The notes: generated by a model from the letters alone, not told the origin. Shown: positions 1 through 11,415, counted from the stretch's first letter. The stretch is DNA of 64,000 nucleotides from Methylobacterium sp. FF17 (GCF_025813715.1 NZ_CP107532.1:1240001-1304000), one strand, 5' to 3'. Numbers and translations are program-made.

Positions 1-1581
1 GAAGAGTGCGCCGAAGGCCAGGATCGCGAGCGGAATCGTCATCACCAGCGGGCTCTCATGCGGTGTGTGCGCATGGTCGTGGTGCTCGATGGCACTGTGC
101 GAGGCGGGCTCCACGTCGTGGCCCTTATCGTCGTGGGCGACGCCCTCGTGATGCCCGGGTGCGCCATCGGCCTGGGCCGAGGCGCCGGCATGGGCCACCG
201 CGTGATGGTCGTCGTGGTGGGCACCGTGACCTGCCCAGCGGGCCGGTCCCTCGAAGGTCATGAAGAACAGGCGCCAGGAATAGAACGAGGTCATCAGCGC
301 GGCGACGACGGTGCACAGGAAGGCGAGCGTGTGGCCCGGCCGCGTGGAGGCATAGGCCGCCTCGATGATCGCGTCCTTCGAGTAGTAGCCGGCCGTGAAC
401 GGGAAGCCGATCAGCGCCAGCGTGCCGATGGTCATCATCGCCGAGGTGAAGGGGATGTAGCGGCGAAGATTGCCCATATTCCGCATGTCCTGCTCGTGGT
501 GCATCGCGTGGATGACCGAGCCGGCCCCGAGGAACAGCAGCGCCTTGAAGAAGGCATGGGTGAAGAGGTGGAACACGGCCGCCGAGTAGGCGCCGACGCC
601 GAGGGCCACGAACATGTAGCCGAGCTGCGAGCAGGTCGAGTACGCGATCACGCGCTTGATGTCGTTCTGCACGAGGCCGATCGTGGCGGCGAAGAAGGCG
701 GTGATGCCGCCGATGACCGTCACCACGATGAGAGCGTTCGGCGCGAGTTCGAAGATCGGCGAAAGGCGCGCCACCATGAACACGCCGGCCGTCACCATGG
801 TGGCGGCATGGATGAGGGCGGAGACGGGGGTCGGCCCCTCCATGGCATCGGGTAGCCAGGTGTGGAGCAGGAACTGAGCCGACTTGCCCATGGCGCCCAT
901 GAACAGGAGCAAGCAAGCGAGCGTCCAGGCGCTCCAGTCGTAGCCAAGGAAGTGGAAGGTCAGATCCTTGATTTCGGGCGCCCGGGCAAAGATGCCGTCG
1001 AAGGCGACCGAGCCGGTCAGCACGAACACGAGGAAGATGCCGAGGGAGAACCCGAAGTCGCCGACGCGGTTGACAATGAAGGCCTTCATGGCGGCCGCGT
1101 TGGCCGAGGGCTTCTCGTACCAGAACCCGATCAGCAGGTAGGAGGCGAGACCGACGCCTTCCCAGCCAAAGAACATCTGCACGAGGTTGTCGGACGTCAC
1201 CAGCATCAGCATGGCGAAGGTGAAGAGCGACAGGTAGGCGAAAAAACGCGGCCGATGCGGATCTTCCGCCATGTAGCCGATGGAGTAGAGGTGCACGAGG
1301 GTCGAGACCGAGGTCACGACCACCAGCATGATCACCGTCAGGGTGTCGACCCGAAAGGCCCAGTCGACCACGAGGTCGCCGGCGGTGAACCAGGTCGCCA
1401 CCTGGACCCGTGTGGCATGGTCGGAGCCCGGCACCTCGAAGAAAGCGCCCCAGGACAGCAGCGCCGAGAACGCGAGCAGGCCGGTGGTGATGCCCTCGCT
1501 GAGCTTCGGGCCGAGTTGGCGGCCGAACAGGCCGGCGAGCAGCGCACCGACGAGCGGGAGGAAGACGATCGCGTGATACAT
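1..1581 (-). CDS. nuoL: NADH-quinone oxidoreductase subunit L (3' end outside the window)
   Basis: Proton-pumping membrane subunit of respiratory complex I, of the antiporter type. The frame opens with [20 protein letters not shown] and stays open to the window edge, giving 527 residues without a stop, so the C-terminus is missing. Family motifs are clear, for example [18 protein letters not shown] and [20 protein letters not shown], the latter carrying the conserved pump-channel histidines. Residues about 453-510 form a His/Asp-rich segment with about 16 histidines that sits in a loop between membrane helices. It is the last complete-looking start of the nuo run in this window; nuoM and nuoN would be expected beyond position 1. 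Identification is secure. Confidence 0.97.
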   Translation of the reverse strand, partial: MYHAIVFLPLVGALLAGLFGRQLGPKLSEGITTGLLAFSALLSWGAFFEVPGSDHATRVQVATWFTAGDLVVDWAFRVDTLTVIMLVVVTSVSTLVHLYSIGYMAEDPHRPRFFAYLSLFTFAMLMLVTSDNLVQMFFGWEGVGLASYLLIGFWYEKPSANAAAMKAFIVNRVGDFGFSLGIFLVFVLTGSVAFDGIFARAPEIKDLTFHFLGYDWSAWTLACLLLFMGAMGKSAQFLLHTWLPDAMEGPTPVSALIHAATMVTAGVFMVARLSPIFELAPNALIVVTVIGGITAFFAATIGLVQNDIKRVIAYSTCSQLGYMFVALGVGAYSAAVFHLFTHAFFKALLFLGAGSVIHAMHHEQDMRNMGNLRRYIPFTSAMMTIGTLALIGFPFTAGYYSKDAIIEAAYASTRPGHTLAFLCTVVAALMTSFYSWRLFFMTFEGPARWAGHGAHHDDHHAVAHAGASAQADGAPGHHEGVAHDDKGHDVEPASHSAIEHHDHAHTPHESPLVMTIPLAILAFGALF

Positions 1582-1725
1582 CGCTGGCTTGTCCGGCCTC
1601 CTGGGGCGCCCGGACCCGCGCATCGCGCGTGAGCCGGATCAGTGCCCTGTGGGGTTCGTGTCACCGCCACGGCGGCGCGAGGGCCGCGCCGCCGGGCGTC
1701 AGATCGAATGTCGCGTCGGTCGCGC

Positions 1726-2031
1726 TCAGCCCTTCATCATGCTCACGTCCTCCACCGCGATGGAGCCGCGGTTTCGGAAGAACACGACCAGGATGGCGAG
1801 GCCGATGGCCGCCTCCGCCGCCGCAACCGTCAGGACGAACAGGGCGAAGACCTGTCCGGTGATGTCGTTGAGGTGCGTGGAGAAGGCGACCAGGTTGATG
1901 TTCACCGCGAGCAGGATGAGCTCGACGGACATCAGGATGACGATGACGTTCTTGCGGTTGATGAAGATGCCGAGGACGCCCAGCGTGAAGAGGATCGCGG
2001 CGACCGTCAGGTAGTGGCTCAGGCCGATCAT
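1726..2031 (-). CDS. nuoK: NADH-quinone oxidoreductase subunit K
   Basis: Small membrane subunit of complex I, the homologue of mitochondrial ND4L. The product has 101 residues, the usual length, and begins [20 protein letters not shown]. It has three hydrophobic segments and two glutamates in membrane helices ([13 protein letters not shown] and [13 protein letters not shown]) that are needed for proton translocation in the family. It lies between nuoJ and nuoL on the same strand, 143 bases from nuoL and about 40 bases from nuoJ, so it is almost certainly co-transcribed with them. Confidence 0.97.
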   Translation of the reverse strand: MIGLSHYLTVAAILFTLGVLGIFINRKNVIVILMSVELILLAVNINLVAFSTHLNDITGQVFALFVLTVAAAEAAIGLAILVVFFRNRGSIAVEDVSMMKG

Positions 2032-2074
2032 CGGATGTGGCTCCCGGTATCTGCCGTTCGAATTCCGCCGGACA

Positions 2075-2695
2075 TCAGACTTCCACGCCCTGGCGCGAGG
2101 GCACCTTGCGGTTCTCCACCGCCATGCCCTGGGTTCGCGCGTTCTGCACCGAGATGTTCTGGCGCTTCACGCCCGGACGGTCGCGCAGGGTGAGCACGAT
2201 GGCGCCGATCATCGCGACCAGCAGGATCAGGCCGGCGAGTTGGAAGAAAAACACGTAGTCCGTGTACAGCACCCGGCCGAGCGCCTGGGTGTTGGTCACG
2301 GCCTCGGCCGCCGGAACCGGATTGAGGGGTGCCTGGACCAGACCTGGATCGATCGTCCAGGAGCCGACGACAAGCAGGAGTTCGATCAGGAAGACGGCGC
2401 CAATGAGCGCCCCGATGGGCAGGTATTGCTGGAAGCCCTGCCGCAACTGCGCGAAATCCACGTCGAGCATCATCACGACGAAGAGGAACAACACCGCGAC
2501 CGCGCCTACGTAGACGACCACCAGGATCATCGCGAGGAACTCGGCGCCCATCATCACGAACAGCCCGGCGGCGTTCACGAAGGCGAGGATCAGGAAGAGC
2601 ACCGAGGCCACGGGATTGCGCGAGGCGATCACCATGAAGCCCGAGGCGATGGTTACACCTGCGAACAGGTAGAAGAAGGCAGCGGCTGCGCTCAT
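2075..2695 (-). CDS. nuoJ: NADH-quinone oxidoreductase subunit J
   Basis: Membrane subunit of complex I, the ND6 homologue. The 206-residue product starts [20 protein letters not shown] and has five hydrophobic stretches. The third contains the conserved [18 protein letters not shown] segment characteristic of NuoJ. The C-terminal tail after about residue 165 is polar and probably cytoplasmic. It follows nuoI after a 158-base spacer in which I see no other gene. The function is known from the family and the position in the operon agrees. Confidence 0.97.
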   Translation of the reverse strand: MSAAAAFFYLFAGVTIASGFMVIASRNPVASVLFLILAFVNAAGLFVMMGAEFLAMILVVVYVGAVAVLFLFVVMMLDVDFAQLRQGFQQYLPIGALIGAVFLIELLLVVGSWTIDPGLVQAPLNPVPAAEAVTNTQALGRVLYTDYVFFFQLAGLILLVAMIGAIVLTLRDRPGVKRQNISVQNARTQGMAVENRKVPSRQGVEV

Positions 2696-2853
2696 GCGAT
2701 TCTAGAGATCAGCCGTCCCGAGGACGGCCCCTTCTGCCGAAACTGTGCCACGGCGCATCGGCCGCCCGTCTATAGAACCCGCCCCTGCGGTTCACAACCG
2801 CCTCGGCGCTCTGGAACCGGCTCCGTGGACACGGAATCGGCAGACTGTTCCCC

Positions 2854-3342
2854 TCAGCGGTACGGCGCGTCCACCGCGAGGTTGCGCGCGATCTCGCGCT
2901 CCCAGCGGTCCCCGTTCAGCAGGAGCTTCTCCTTGTCGTAGAGAAGCTCCTCGCGGGTCTCGACCGAGAACTCGAAATTCGGCCCTTCCACGATGGCATC
3001 CACCGGGCAGGCCTCCTGGCACATGCCGCAATAGATGCATTTCACCATGTCGAGGTCGTAGCGGGTCGTGCGGCGCGTGCCGTCGTTGCGGCGCGGACCG
3101 GCTTCGATGGTGATCGCCTGAGCGGGGCAGATCGCCTCGCAGAGCTTGCACGCGATGCAACGCTCCTCGCCGTTGGGATAGCGGCGCAGAGCGTGTTCTC
3201 CCCGGAAGCGCGGGCCGCGATGGCCCATCTCGAAGGGGTAGTTGATCGTGGCCTTCGGCTTGAAGAAGTACTTCATCGCCAGGGCGAACCCCGAGACGAA
3301 CTCCTTCAGCAGCAGACCCTTAGCGACCTGATCGAGCTTCAT
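2854..3342 (-). CDS. nuoI: NADH-quinone oxidoreductase subunit I (two [4Fe-4S] ferredoxin domain)
   Basis: Peripheral-arm subunit that passes electrons through clusters N6a and N6b toward quinone. The 162-residue protein contains two full CxxCxxCxxxCP motifs, [12 protein letters not shown] and [12 protein letters not shown], spaced as in NuoI. The N-terminus is a short amphipathic region ([15 protein letters not shown]) that precedes the ferredoxin fold, as in other alphaproteobacterial members. A GGAG sequence lies about 10 bases before the ATG. It sits between nuoH and nuoJ on the same strand. Confidence 0.98.
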   Translation of the reverse strand: MKLDQVAKGLLLKEFVSGFALAMKYFFKPKATINYPFEMGHRGPRFRGEHALRRYPNGEERCIACKLCEAICPAQAITIEAGPRRNDGTRRTTRYDLDMVKCIYCGMCQEACPVDAIVEGPNFEFSVETREELLYDKEKLLLNGDRWEREIARNLAVDAPYR

Positions 3343-3366
3343 GGCTCGGATCTCCGTGAGGGGTTG

Positions 3367-4389
3367 TCAGGCGCCCGGCGCGAGGCCGGTGAGCTTGAGG
3401 ACAAAGGCGACGACGATGACCGAGACGAGCGAGAGGGGCAGGAAGACCTTCCAGCCCAGCCGCATCAGCTGGTCATAGCGGTAGCGGGGCACCATGGCCT
3501 TCACCATGGCGATCATGAAGAACAGGAAGCTGGCCTTGAGGGCGAACCAGATCAGGCCCGGCACCCAGGTGAAGGGTGCGAAGGGGATCGGCGAGAGCCA
3601 GCCGCCGAGGAACAGCACCGTGCCGAGGGCGCACATGGTCATGATGGCCACGTACTCGCCGAGCATGAACAGCAGGTACGGCGTCGAGGAATACTCGACC
3701 ATGTAGCCGGCGACGAGCTCCGACTCGGCTTCCGGCAGGTCGAAGGGCGGGCGGTTCGTCTCGGCGAGCGCCGAGACGAAGAACACCACGAACATCGGGA
3801 ACAGCCAGAGCCAGTACCAGCCGAGGATACCGAGGCTGGTGTCCTGCGCCATGACGATGCGTGAGAGGTTGAGCGAGCCGGCGCAGAGCAGGACGCAGAT
3901 GATGACGAAGCCCAGCGAGACTTCGTAGGAGATCATCTGCGCGGCCGAGCGCAGGGCGCCGAGGAAGGCGTATTTCGAGTTCGAGGCCCAGCCGCCCATC
4001 AGCACGCCGTACACGCCGAGCGACGAGATCGCGAATATGTAGGTGATGCCGACGTTCAGGTCCGCGATGGCCCAGCCCTCGGCGAGGGGAATCACCGCCC
4101 AGGCGGCGAGCGCCAGGGTCGCGAAGACCAGGGGAGCCAGCAGAAAGAGAGCCTTGTTAGCGCCCGCCGGAATCACCGGCTCCTTCAGGACGAACTTCAA
4201 CAGGTCGGCAAAGGACTGGAACAAGCCCCAGGGCCCGACCACGTTCGGGCCGCGCCGCAATTGTACCGCCGCCCAGATCTTGCGGTCGGCGAGCAACGCG
4301 TAGGCGATGAAGACGAGGAGCAGTGCCAAGAGCACGAAGCTCTTGAGCGCAAGCAGCAGGACGGTGCCGAGGACTTCCCAGAAGGTCAT
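3367..4389 (-). CDS. nuoH: NADH-quinone oxidoreductase subunit H
   Basis: Membrane subunit of complex I (ND1 homologue) that forms much of the quinone-binding chamber with NuoB and NuoD. The 340-residue product is highly hydrophobic, with about eight membrane helices, and has the family signature [20 protein letters not shown] near residue 205 followed by MVEYSS. The early motif [21 protein letters not shown] is also typical. The gene starts 12 bases after the nuoG stop codon, so the two are translationally close. Confidence 0.98.
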   Translation of the reverse strand: MTFWEVLGTVLLLALKSFVLLALLLVFIAYALLADRKIWAAVQLRRGPNVVGPWGLFQSFADLLKFVLKEPVIPAGANKALFLLAPLVFATLALAAWAVIPLAEGWAIADLNVGITYIFAISSLGVYGVLMGGWASNSKYAFLGALRSAAQMISYEVSLGFVIICVLLCAGSLNLSRIVMAQDTSLGILGWYWLWLFPMFVVFFVSALAETNRPPFDLPEAESELVAGYMVEYSSTPYLLFMLGEYVAIMTMCALGTVLFLGGWLSPIPFAPFTWVPGLIWFALKASFLFFMIAMVKAMVPRYRYDQLMRLGWKVFLPLSLVSVIVVAFVLKLTGLAPGA

Positions 4390-4401
4390 CGCAGGAATTC
4401 C

Positions 4402-6483
4402 TTATTCGGCCGCTTCGAGGCCGCGCGCGCGGGTGAGGCTCGAACATTCGGCGAGGACCCGCGAAGCGCGGGCGATCGCGTTGCTGAGATAGAAGTCCGG
4501 CACCGCGGAGGCGAAGCCGGTACGTGTCGGCTCGCCGACCATGGCCGACAGGGTCTCGACGGCGGCGACCGCATCACTCGGCGCCACCGCGTCGAGGGCT
4601 GCGAAGTGCGGGTACTCGGCATAGAGCGCGCGGCGCAGGGCGCCCAGGGAATCGAACGGCAAGCGCTGACCGAGGGTCTCGGACAGGGCGCGCAGGATCG
4701 CCCAATCCTCGCGGGCGTCGCCTGGCGGGAAGCCGGCCCGGTTGGTGGTCTGTACCCGTCCCTCGAGATTGACGAAGGTGGTGCTCTTCTCCGTGTAGGC
4801 GGCCCCGGGCAGGACTACGTCGGCTCGGGTTGCACCCCGATCGCCGTGGGTGCCCTGGTAGATCACGAAGGCGCCCGCACCGATCTCGACCTCGTCGGCG
4901 CCCAGGTTGAACACCACGTCGAGGGCACCGCCCCGCGCCATCCCGGCGAAATCGAGCCCGCCCTCCCCCGGCACGAAGCCGAGATCCAGGGCGCCGACGC
5001 GGGCGGCCGCCGTCTGGAGCACGCCGAAGCCGTTCCACTCGGGCGTGACCGAGCCGATATCCTTGGCGAGGCGGGCGGCGGCGGCGAGGATCGCCGCGCC
5101 GTCAGTTCGGGCGAGCGCGCCCATGCCGACGATGATCAGGGGCCGGCTCGCGGCCTTCAGGACCTCGGCGAAGCTGTGCTGACCGGAGGCGAGGTCGGCG
5201 AGGGTCTCGGGGCCGGCTCCGAGATAGGTGTGGGGGTAGGTCAGATCGACGGGCTCGCCGATGAGGCCGACGGCGAGCGGCCCCATGCGCCAGCGCTTGC
5301 GAATCCGCACGTTGAGAAGCGAGGCTTCGAGGCGCGGATTGGTGCCCACCAGGAGGATCGCATCCGCCTCCTCGATGCCCGCGATCGTAGTGCCGAAGGT
5401 GTAGGCGGCCCGGCCCCAGGCCGGGTCGATCGCTTCGCCGGCCTGTCGGCAATCCAGGTTCGTCACCCCGAGTGCGTTCATCAGCGTCTTGAGAGCATAG
5501 ATCTCCTCGACCCCGGCGAGATCGCCGACTACCGCGCCGATCCGCTTCGGATCAGTGCCCTTCACCCCGGCGGCGATGGCAGCGAACGCCTCGCCCCAGG
5601 ACGCGGGACGCAGGCGGCCGTTCTCACGTAGGTACGGTCGATCAAGGCGCTGGGTGCGCAGGCCGTCGACGGCGTGGCGAGTCTTGTCGGAAATCCACTC
5701 CTCATTGATGCCTTCGTGCACGCGGGGCTCGATCTGCATGACCTCGCGGCCACGGGCATCGACCCGGATCGCGCAGCCGACCGCGTCCATCACGTCGACG
5801 GATTCGGTCTTCGACAGCTCCCAGGGGCGGACTTCATAGCTCTGCGGCTTGTGGACGAGGGCGCCCACGGGGCAGAGGTCGGCGACGTTGCCCTGCAATT
5901 CCGATCCCATGGCCGATTCGAGGTAGCTCGTGATCTCCATGTCCTCGCCCCGCCCGATGGCGCCGAGGTCCGGCACGCCGGCCACTTCCGCGAGGAAGCG
6001 GACGCAGCGGGTGCAGTGAATACAGCGGTTCATGGCCGTGCGGACGAGGGGACCGATATACTTTTCCTCGACGGCGCGCTTGTTCTCGCCGTAGCGCGTC
6101 GAGTCGACGCCGTAGGCCATCGCCTGATCCTGCAGGTCGCAATGGCCGCCCTGGTCGCAGATCGGGCAATCGAGAGGGTGGTTGATGAGAAGGAACTCCA
6201 TCACCCCTTCGCGGGCCTTCTTGGTCTGACCCGAGCGCGTCAGCACCTCCGGCGGCTCGCCGTTGGGCCCCGGCCGACAATCCTTGACCGCATAGGCGCA
6301 GGAGGCGACCGGCTTTGGGGCGCCCTTCAGCTCCACGAGGCACATCCGGCAATTGCCCGCGATGGACAGCCGCTCGTGGAAGCAGAAGCGCGGAATCTCC
6401 GCGCCAGCGACTTCACACGCCTGGAGCAGCGTGTAGTCCGCCGGTACATCGACCTCGGTGCCGTCGACGACGATCTTGGTCAT
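4402..6483 (-). CDS. nuoG: NADH-quinone oxidoreductase subunit G
   Basis: Largest peripheral-arm subunit, carrying iron-sulfur clusters N1b, N4 and N5. The 693-residue protein begins with a [2Fe-2S] ferredoxin domain (MTKIVVDGTEVDVPADYTLL, then the CRMC cysteines), followed by the HCDLQDQAM segment of the N5 region and the CIHCTRC motif of N4. The remainder is a molybdopterin-oxidoreductase-like domain with no sign of the cofactor, as in the mitochondrial 75-kDa subunit. Its length matches alphaproteobacterial homologues rather than the longer E. coli form. The spacer to nuoF is 45 bases. Confidence 0.98.
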   Translation of the reverse strand: MTKIVVDGTEVDVPADYTLLQACEVAGAEIPRFCFHERLSIAGNCRMCLVELKGAPKPVASCAYAVKDCRPGPNGEPPEVLTRSGQTKKAREGVMEFLLINHPLDCPICDQGGHCDLQDQAMAYGVDSTRYGENKRAVEEKYIGPLVRTAMNRCIHCTRCVRFLAEVAGVPDLGAIGRGEDMEITSYLESAMGSELQGNVADLCPVGALVHKPQSYEVRPWELSKTESVDVMDAVGCAIRVDARGREVMQIEPRVHEGINEEWISDKTRHAVDGLRTQRLDRPYLRENGRLRPASWGEAFAAIAAGVKGTDPKRIGAVVGDLAGVEEIYALKTLMNALGVTNLDCRQAGEAIDPAWGRAAYTFGTTIAGIEEADAILLVGTNPRLEASLLNVRIRKRWRMGPLAVGLIGEPVDLTYPHTYLGAGPETLADLASGQHSFAEVLKAASRPLIIVGMGALARTDGAAILAAAARLAKDIGSVTPEWNGFGVLQTAAARVGALDLGFVPGEGGLDFAGMARGGALDVVFNLGADEVEIGAGAFVIYQGTHGDRGATRADVVLPGAAYTEKSTTFVNLEGRVQTTNRAGFPPGDAREDWAILRALSETLGQRLPFDSLGALRRALYAEYPHFAALDAVAPSDAVAAVETLSAMVGEPTRTGFASAVPDFYLSNAIARASRVLAECSSLTRARGLEAAE

Positions 6484-6528
6484 GCGTGGGTCTCGGTCTC
6501 GAAACTCAAGGGTGGTGCGAGGGGCGGA

Positions 6529-7830
6529 TTACTCCGCCGCCATCGGCACCGGATCGGAATGCGGATTGGCGCTGTAGCGGTCGATGCGGCGCTCGATCTC
6601 GGGGCGGAAGTGCCGGATCAGGCCCTGGATCGGCCAGGCCGCAGCATCGCCCAGCGCGCAGATGGTGTGACCCTCGATCTGCTTCGTGACATCGAGGAGC
6701 ATGTCGATCTCGCGGCGCTGGGCGCGGCCCTCCGCCATGCGCAGCATCACGCGCCACATCCAGCCCGTACCCTCGCGGCACGGCGTGCACTGACCGCAGG
6801 ATTCGTGCTTGTAGAAGTAGGCGATGCGCGCGATCGCCGAGACGATATCGGTGGACTTGTCCAGCACGATCACTGCCGCTGTACCGAGGCCCGAGCCGAG
6901 GTTCTTGAGTGTGTCGAAGTCCATCTTGGCGTCGATGATCTGCTCGGCCGGGACCAGGGGGACAGACGAGCCGCCCGGGATGGAGCAGAGCAGGTTGTCC
7001 CAGCCACCGCGCATGCCGCCGCAGTGCTTGTCGATGAGCTCGCGGAACGTGATGCCGAGCTCCTCCTCGACGTTGCAGGGCTTGTTGACGTGCCCGGAGA
7101 TGCAGAACAGCTTCGTGCCCGTGTTGTTCTTGCCCCCTAACCCGGCGAACCAGGCGCCACCGCGGCGCAGGATGGTGCCCGCCACCGCGATCGACTCGAC
7201 GTTGTTCACGGTCGTCGGACAGCCGTAGAGGCCCATATTGGCCGGGAACGGGGGCTTGAGGCGCGGCATGCCCTTCTTGCCCTCGAGGCTCTCGATCAGC
7301 GCCGTCTCTTCGCCGCAGATATAGGCCCCGGCGCCGTGGTGGACGTAGATGTCGAACGGATACCCGTGGACATTGTCCTGGCCGACGAGCTTCGCCGCGT
7401 AGGCCTCGTCAACGGCGCGCTGAAGCGCATGCTTCTCGGCCACATACTCGCCGCGGATGTAGATGTAGCAGGCATGGGCCGCCATCGCGAAGGAGGCCAG
7501 CATGCAGCCTTCGATCAGGAGGTGCGGATCGTGCCGCATGATTTCCCGGTCCTTGCAGGTACCCGGCTCCGACTCGTCGGCATTGACCACGAGGTAGTGC
7601 GGGCGCCCATCGGACTTCTTGGGCATGAACGACCACTTGAGACCGGTGGGGAATCCCGCACCGCCGCGCCCGCGTAGGCCCGACTGCTTCATCTCGTCGA
7701 TGATCCAGTCGCGGCCCATCTCGAGCAGGAATTTGGTGCCGTCCCAGGCGCCGCGCTGCTTGGCCGCTTCCAGGCCCGGCGAGTGCAGGCCGTAGAGGTT
7801 CGTGAAGATGCGATCGCGATCGGCGAGCAT
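6529..7830 (-). CDS. nuoF: NADH-quinone oxidoreductase subunit F (NADH and FMN binding)
   Basis: Entry point for electrons: it oxidises NADH through FMN and passes them to cluster N3. The 433-residue product has the NADH-binding loop [17 protein letters not shown] near residue 55, the FMN region [20 protein letters not shown] near residue 170, and the C-terminal cluster motif [15 protein letters not shown] near residue 350. The start ATG lies one base beyond the nuoE stop, which suggests translational coupling of the two dehydrogenase subunits. Confidence 0.98.
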   Translation of the reverse strand: MLADRDRIFTNLYGLHSPGLEAAKQRGAWDGTKFLLEMGRDWIIDEMKQSGLRGRGGAGFPTGLKWSFMPKKSDGRPHYLVVNADESEPGTCKDREIMRHDPHLLIEGCMLASFAMAAHACYIYIRGEYVAEKHALQRAVDEAYAAKLVGQDNVHGYPFDIYVHHGAGAYICGEETALIESLEGKKGMPRLKPPFPANMGLYGCPTTVNNVESIAVAGTILRRGGAWFAGLGGKNNTGTKLFCISGHVNKPCNVEEELGITFRELIDKHCGGMRGGWDNLLCSIPGGSSVPLVPAEQIIDAKMDFDTLKNLGSGLGTAAVIVLDKSTDIVSAIARIAYFYKHESCGQCTPCREGTGWMWRVMLRMAEGRAQRREIDMLLDVTKQIEGHTICALGDAAAWPIQGLIRHFRPEIERRIDRYSANPHSDPVPMAAE

Positions 7831-7831
7831 G

Positions 7832-8878
7832 TCAGTTCCCCTTCTGCGGGGCGGCGGGGTTCTTCGGGCTGTTGTCTGTGGCGTCGGCGCTGGCGCCGGA
7901 GGTCGCGGGCTGCGGCGGCGGTTCGTTCCGCGGCAGGGCGGATTGCGTGCCCGCCTCAGCGCCTGCCGCCTCGACCTTGGCGATGGTCACGTCCGGCCCC
8001 GGCTTGTTCGGCTGGGCGGTCGATTCCTTCGTGTCGGCCGCATCGGCCCTGTCGCCGGCCTTGACCGGCGTCTCGCCGGCAGCGGCCCGCTGGGCGGGCG
8101 CGTCGGTGGCGGGCTTGCCCACCGCGCGGCCGGCATCCGGGCGGGCGGGCTTCGGCTCGGAGGCGGCGCGCTGCTCGGACGAGGCGGCTTCCGCCTTACC
8201 GGCTTCGCTGCCCTCCTCGGCTTCCTTCTCTTCGAAGCGCTTGCGCCAGGCGCCGACGCGCGACCCGTCAAACAGGGTCGCGTCGGTGAGGGTATCGGCG
8301 CCTCCCATGGGCTCGGACGAGGTCCGCCCGACCTGCGAGCCGATCTTCACCGGGCGCCCGGCGGCGAGATCGTCCATGAGCTTGCCGAGGAGGTCCGGGG
8401 TCAGATCCTCGTAGTAATCCTGGTTGATCTGCGCCATCGGCGCATTGCAGCAGGCACCCAGGCACTCCACCTCGAGCCATGAGAAGTTTCCGTCGGGGCT
8501 CACGTGACCCGGAGCGCCGAGGCGGTGGTGCAGGTAGTCTTTCAGTTCGCGGGCACCACAGGAATCGCACGGCACCGTGCCGCAGAGCTGGATCCAGAAC
8601 TTGCCCACCGGCTCCAGCGCGAACATCGTGTAGAAGGTCGCGACTTCGAGCACACGGATATGCGGCATGCCGAGTTCGTCGGCCACCGCCTCGATGGCCT
8701 TCTGCGGCAGCCAGCCGCCGTTCTGCTCCTGCGCCTTCCACAGCAGCGGGATCACGGCGGAGGCCTGGCGCCCCTCCGGATACTTTTCGATCTGTCCTTT
8801 CGCCCACGTCGCGTTCTCGGGTGAGAACGCGAAGGCGGCGGGCTGCTCGGAAGCGGGGGCGAGTCTGCGGTTGGCCAT
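7832..8878 (-). CDS. nuoE: NADH-quinone oxidoreductase subunit E with a long low-complexity C-terminal tail
   Basis: [2Fe-2S] (N1a) thioredoxin-like subunit of complex I. Start chosen at [20 protein letters not shown], 19 bases after the nuoD stop; the open frame continues upstream but runs into nuoD. The core domain spans residues about 15-180, with cluster cysteines at 99, 104, 139 and 143 (CGTVPC and ECLGAC). The 348-residue product is much longer than the 160-200 typical of NuoE. Residues about 215-348 are rich in Ala, Glu, Lys and Pro, show no recognisable fold and are probably disordered. Confidence 0.96.
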   Translation of the reverse strand: MANRRLAPASEQPAAFAFSPENATWAKGQIEKYPEGRQASAVIPLLWKAQEQNGGWLPQKAIEAVADELGMPHIRVLEVATFYTMFALEPVGKFWIQLCGTVPCDSCGARELKDYLHHRLGAPGHVSPDGNFSWLEVECLGACCNAPMAQINQDYYEDLTPDLLGKLMDDLAAGRPVKIGSQVGRTSSEPMGGADTLTDATLFDGSRVGAWRKRFEEKEAEEGSEAGKAEAASSEQRAASEPKPARPDAGRAVGKPATDAPAQRAAAGETPVKAGDRADAADTKESTAQPNKPGPDVTIAKVEAAGAEAGTQSALPRNEPPPQPATSGASADATDNSPKNPAAPQKGN

Positions 8879-8897
8879 CAGTTCTGAACCTTGATCC

Positions 8898-10088
8898 TCA
8901 CCGGTCCACTTCGCCGAACACGATGTCCAGCGTGCCGAGCACGCAGGACACGTCGGCCAGCATGTGGCCGCGGCACATCCAGTCCATCGCCTGAAGGTGG
9001 GCGAAGCCTGGAGCGCGGATCTTGCAGCGGTAGGGCTTGTTGGTGCCGTCCGAGACGAGATAGACGCCGAATTCACCCTTCGGTGCTTCGACGGCGGCAT
9101 AGACCTCGCCGGCCGGCACGTGGAAGCCTTCGGTGTAGAGCTTGAAGTGGTGGATCAGCGCTTCCATCGAGCGCTTCATCTCGCGGCGCGGCGGCGGCGC
9201 GACCTTGCCGTCGAGGGCCGCGATCGGCCCCTGGCCGGCCGGCTCACGCAGCTTGGCGCAGCACTGACGCATGATCTTCACGGATTCCCGCATCTCTTCC
9301 ATGCGGATCACCTGGCGATCGTAGGTGTCGCCGTTCTTCCCCACGGGGATGTCGAACTCCATCTCCTCGTAGCACTCGTAGGGCTGGGATTTCCGCAGGT
9401 CCCACGGGATGCCGGAGCCGCGCACCATCACGCCGGAGAAACCCCAGGCCATGGCCTCGTCCACCGTGACGATGCCGATGTCGACGTTGCGCTGCTTGAA
9501 GATGCGGTTGCCCATGACGAGGTTGTCGAGGTCGTCGACCACCTGGAGGAAGGGGTCGCAGAACGCCTCGATGTCATCGATCAGCGCGGGCGGCAGATCC
9601 TGATGGACGCCGCCGGGGCGGAAGTAATTGGCGTGGAGGCGAGCGCCCGAGGCGCGCTCGTAGAAGATCATCAGTTTCTCGCGCTCCTCGAAGCCCCAGA
9701 GCGGAGGCGTCAAGGCACCCACATCCATCGCCTGCGTGGTCACGTTGAGGAGGTGGGAGAGCAGGCGTCCGATCTCGCAGAACAAGGTGCGGATGAGCTG
9801 GGCCCGGCGCGGAACCTGAAGGCCGAGGAGCTTTTCGATGCCGAGGCAGAAGGCATGCTCCTGGTTCATCGGCGACACGTAGTCGAGGCGATCGAAATAG
9901 GGCGTCGCCTGCAGGTAGGTCTTGTGCTCGATCAGCTTCTCGGTGCCGCGATGCAGCAGGCCGATATGCGGATCGACCCGCTCGACGATTTCGCCATCGA
10001 GTTCCAGCACGAGGCGCAGCACGCCGTGCGCAGCCGGATGCTGGGGGCCGAAGTTGATCGCGAAGTTGCGGATATTGTGCTCGGTCAT
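8898..10088 (-). CDS. nuoD: NADH-quinone oxidoreductase subunit D
   Basis: 49-kDa subunit homologue that lines the quinone reduction site at the base of the peripheral arm. The 396-residue protein starts [20 protein letters not shown]; an in-frame ATG 51 bases upstream would add an arginine-rich stretch unlike the family. The conserved [18 protein letters not shown] segment near residue 55, with the quinone-site histidine in GPQHPAAHG, is present, as is the C-terminal IVFGEVDR ending. It is a stand-alone NuoD, not a NuoCD fusion, 16 bases after nuoC. Confidence 0.98.
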   Translation of the reverse strand: MTEHNIRNFAINFGPQHPAAHGVLRLVLELDGEIVERVDPHIGLLHRGTEKLIEHKTYLQATPYFDRLDYVSPMNQEHAFCLGIEKLLGLQVPRRAQLIRTLFCEIGRLLSHLLNVTTQAMDVGALTPPLWGFEEREKLMIFYERASGARLHANYFRPGGVHQDLPPALIDDIEAFCDPFLQVVDDLDNLVMGNRIFKQRNVDIGIVTVDEAMAWGFSGVMVRGSGIPWDLRKSQPYECYEEMEFDIPVGKNGDTYDRQVIRMEEMRESVKIMRQCCAKLREPAGQGPIAALDGKVAPPPRREMKRSMEALIHHFKLYTEGFHVPAGEVYAAVEAPKGEFGVYLVSDGTNKPYRCKIRAPGFAHLQAMDWMCRGHMLADVSCVLGTLDIVFGEVDR

Positions 10089-10104
10089 GGCCTCGCTCCG
10101 CCCC

Positions 10105-10752
10105 TCAAGCCGACGTCTTCTCGTCGCCCGGGAGGACATACTCGGTGCCCTCCCACGGCGAGAGGAAGTCGAAGTTCCGGAATTCCTGGGTGAGTTTCAC
10201 CGGCTCGTAGACCACGCGAGCCTCGTCCTGGTCGTAGCGAACCTCGACGAATCCGGTGAGCGGGAAGTCCTTCCGGAGGGGGTGCCCCTCGAACCCATAA
10301 TCGGTCAGCAACCGGCGCAGATCGGGATGCCCTGAGAACAGGATGCCGTACAGGTCGTAGGCCTCGCGCTCGAACCAGTTCGCCGCCGGAAAAACCTCGA
10401 TCACGGAGGGGACAGGGGTTTGGTCGTCGGTCTGCACCTTCACGCGGATGCGCGTGTTATGGCGCAGGGAGAGCAGGTGGTAGACCACGTCGAAGCGCTT
10501 CTCGCGGGCCGGATAGTCGGCTCCGCAGATGTCGATGAAGCAGCGGAAGGCGCAGGCCGGGTCGTCGCGCAGATAGGTCAGGGCGTAGACGATGTCGCTG
10601 GCCTGCACCACCAGGGTGAGTTCGCCGAACGCGATGGTGCGGGAGACGATGGCCGGCCCGAGCGCCCCGGCGACTTGATCGCTGAGCCTCTCGAGGGCGC
10701 CGAGACCGAATTCGGGCGCCGTATGGGCGAGGATGCTGATGCCGTTGGTCAT
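10105..10752 (-). CDS. nuoC: NADH-quinone oxidoreductase subunit C
   Basis: 30-kDa subunit homologue of the peripheral arm. The 215-residue protein carries the family signature [20 protein letters not shown] near residue 130, followed by [20 protein letters not shown]. It contains no cofactor motif, as expected of a structural subunit. It lies between nuoB (15 bases upstream) and nuoD (16 bases downstream), in the usual alphaproteobacterial order with NuoC and NuoD as separate proteins. Confidence 0.98.
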   Translation of the reverse strand: MTNGISILAHTAPEFGLGALERLSDQVAGALGPAIVSRTIAFGELTLVVQASDIVYALTYLRDDPACAFRCFIDICGADYPAREKRFDVVYHLLSLRHNTRIRVKVQTDDQTPVPSVIEVFPAANWFEREAYDLYGILFSGHPDLRRLLTDYGFEGHPLRKDFPLTGFVEVRYDQDEARVVYEPVKLTQEFRNFDFLSPWEGTEYVLPGDEKTSA

Positions 10753-10767
10753 ACCGGGCGTCCCTCC

Positions 10768-11355
10768 TCAGCGCTCGATCGTGCCGGTGCGGCGGATCTT
10801 CTTCTGGAGCAGAAGGACGCCATAGAGCAGCGCCTCGGCGGTGGGCGGACAACCCGGAACGTAGATGTCCACCGGTACCACCCGATCGCAGCCGCGCACC
10901 ACCGAGTAGGAATAGTGGTAGTAGCCACCACCATTGGCGCAGGAGCCCATGGAAATGACATAGCGGGGCTCCGGCATCTGGTCGTAGACCTTGCGGAGCG
11001 CGGGCGCCATTTTGTTGGTGAGAGTCCCGGCGACGATCATGACGTCGGACTGGCGCGGCGAACCGCGCGGCGCGAAGCCGAAGCGCTCGCAGTCGTAACG
11101 GGGCATCGACATCTGCATCATCTCGACGGCGCAGCAGGCCAAGCCGAACGTCATCCACATCAGGGAGCCGGTGCGGGCCCAATTGATGAGGTCGTCGGTC
11201 GAGGTGACGAGGAAGCCGCGATCGGCCAGCTCGCTGTTGATCGACAGGAAGGTCGGGTCGTTGGCACCGATCGGCAGGCCCGTGTTGGGATCGATGATCC
11301 CCTTCGGAGCCGGCGCGATCGCCGGGGCGCGGGAAAGGTCGGGGCTGAAGGCCAT
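10768..11355 (-). CDS. nuoB: NADH-quinone oxidoreductase subunit B
   Basis: PSST homologue that holds cluster N2, the last electron carrier before quinone. In the 195-residue product the cluster ligands are visible as the tandem CC of [15 protein letters not shown], the Cys of [15 protein letters not shown] and the Cys of [13 protein letters not shown]. About 35 residues at the N-terminus ([19 protein letters not shown] and following) extend beyond the conserved core, as is common in alphaproteobacteria. The gene lies 60 bases downstream of nuoA. Confidence 0.98.
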   Translation of the reverse strand: MAFSPDLSRAPAIAPAPKGIIDPNTGLPIGANDPTFLSINSELADRGFLVTSTDDLINWARTGSLMWMTFGLACCAVEMMQMSMPRYDCERFGFAPRGSPRQSDVMIVAGTLTNKMAPALRKVYDQMPEPRYVISMGSCANGGGYYHYSYSVVRGCDRVVPVDIYVPGCPPTAEALLYGVLLLQKKIRRTGTIER

Positions 11356-11415
11356 CGGTTTCTCGGGATCAGGCTTCGGACGGGCGGGCTTCGCGGGACA
11401 GGTGATTCGCGGTCG

